From NCBI RefSeq assembly GCF_000377405.1, contig NZ_KB905020.1, forward strand, positions 679,180 through 743,179: DNA of 64,000 nucleotides. The letters run 5' to 3'. Under the pieces are notes generated by a model. That model saw only the letters and a program-made list of their open reading frames with translations, did not search any database and was not told the DNA's origin. Of this stretch, positions 63,579-64,000 are shown in pieces; the stretch's first letter is position 1, and each line of letters starts with the position of its first letter. The translations under genes were made by a program, and so were the position numbers. The stretch is from Thioalkalivibrio sp. ALE31 (lineage in GTDB: Bacteria > Pseudomonadota > Gammaproteobacteria > Ectothiorhodospirales > Ectothiorhodospiraceae).

Positions 63579-64000
63579 CATGCAAAAGGGGCCACTGGGG
63601 CCCCTTTACTTGAATCTGGCGGAGAGGGAGGGATTACTCGGCACGTTGTGCCTCGCCTCCGGGTCGTCGCCTGCGGCGACGCTCGGGTGCCGCTCCGCGT
63701 CACCCGTCGAACCAGCGTTCTTGTTCCTCAGGTTCGAATCCCGGCACCTCCGGGGCCAAACATGCAAAAGGGGCCACGCAGGCCCCTTTGCTCGAATCTG
63801 GCGGAGAGGGAGGGATTACTCGGCACGTTGTGCCTCGCCCTCCGGGTCGTCGCCTGCGGCGACGCTCGGGTGCCGCTCCGCGTCACCCGTCGAACCAGCG
63901 TTCTTGTTCCTCGGGTTCGAATCCCGGCACCTCCGGGGCCAAACATGCAAAAGGGGCCACGCAGGCCCCTTTGCTCGAATCTGGCGGAGAGGGAGGGATT
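63579..64000. repeat. Tandem ~183-bp repeat with tRNA-3'-end-like sequences and hairpins (continues past edge)
   Basis: Units start at 63579, 63761 and 63944 (CATGCAAAAGGGGCC), giving periods of 182 and 183 bp; the third is cut by the window edge. Each unit has a GGGGCC-ACGCA-GGCCCC hairpin flanked by A and T runs (terminator-like on both strands) and GGCGGAGAGGGAGGGATT, which on the minus strand is the 3' end of a serine-type tRNA. The two full units also have GTTCGAATCCCGGCACCTCC, like a T-arm plus acceptor strand, on the plus strand. No complete tRNA folds within a unit. All frames here are spurious. Confidence 0.75.

Noticed and set aside
63359..63946. Frames with GAGIRTR and VTRSGTRASPQ motifs
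   Set aside because: Repeat translations of the 183-bp tandem array; such frames are known artefacts around tRNA-like DNA.
63579..64000. Complete tRNA genes inside the tandem units
   Set aside because: Only the 3' end (acceptor strand, part of the T arm) is present; no matching 5' acceptor strand or anticodon arm within a unit.

Overview
The window looks like chromosomal DNA of a GC-rich gammaproteobacterium. Gene order (dksA-gluQRS; ribH-nusB-thiL-pgpA; lgt-thyA-folA), a CbrAB-type two-component pair and split glycine decarboxylase (gcvPA/gcvPB) all fit this. An SbtA/SbtB bicarbonate-uptake pair, glycolate oxidase subunits with a glyoxylate aminotransferase, and several sodium- or TRAP-type transporters suggest a CO2-fixing, probably halophilic or haloalkaliphilic sulfur oxidiser of the Ectothiorhodospiraceae (Thioalkalivibrio-like). 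The taxon is inferred; no 16S rRNA gene is present.

Layout. 0-5 kb: a minus-strand run cysM > exonuclease > rlmD > exbB > exbD (cut by the left edge), then a MarC membrane protein. 5-12.5 kb: a CbbY-like phosphatase, dksA-gluQRS, a small membrane protein overlapping a transporter-fused histidine kinase (CbrA type), its sigma-54 regulator, and thpR. 12.5-16 kb: sbtA-sbtB and a flavodoxin-fold oxidoreductase, flanked by two Pro/Gly-rich secreted proteins, one of them frameshifted. 16-25 kb: a long minus-strand riboflavin/thiamine/glycine cluster, glyA > nrdR > ribD > ribE > ribBA-like > ribH > nusB > thiL > pgpA, interrupted by three structured repeats. 25-34.7 kb: a transglutaminase-like protein, a TAXI-TRAP transporter, a DUF302 protein, and glcE-glcF-aminotransferase. 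34.8-41 kb: a four-gene membrane-lipid operon (olsB > acyltransferase > glycosyltransferase > PAP2 phosphatase), a rhodanese and a DUF255/YyaL protein. 41-43.7 kb: lgt-thyA-hicA-hicB-folA. 43.9-46.8 kb: zinc uptake (znuCB diverging from znuA) around a Zur-like palindrome. 46.9-53.3 kb: dgkA and two overlapping multi-PAS diguanylate cyclases. 53.5-59 kb: a glycine-cleavage operon gcvT-gcvH-gcvPA-tpx-gcvPB behind a tandem glycine riboswitch. 59-62.7 kb: a ZIP transporter, an AGCS symporter and nadC. 62.7-64 kb: a second copy of a large palindromic repeat, then a tandem repeat carrying tRNA-like 3' ends.

How it fits together. The carbon genes form a coherent set: SbtA imports bicarbonate, SbtB probably gates it, and 2-phosphoglycolate made by Rubisco oxygenation (Rubisco is not in the window) would be recycled by a CbbY/Gph-like phosphatase, glycolate oxidase, glyoxylate aminotransferase, the glycine cleavage system and SHMT. 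The non-coding part is unusually rich in structured repeats. At least six families occur, several as paired copies, and one supplies the stop codon of thiL. These repeats, the frameshifted secreted protein, the lipid operon and the tRNA-like tandem array are the items most worth following up.
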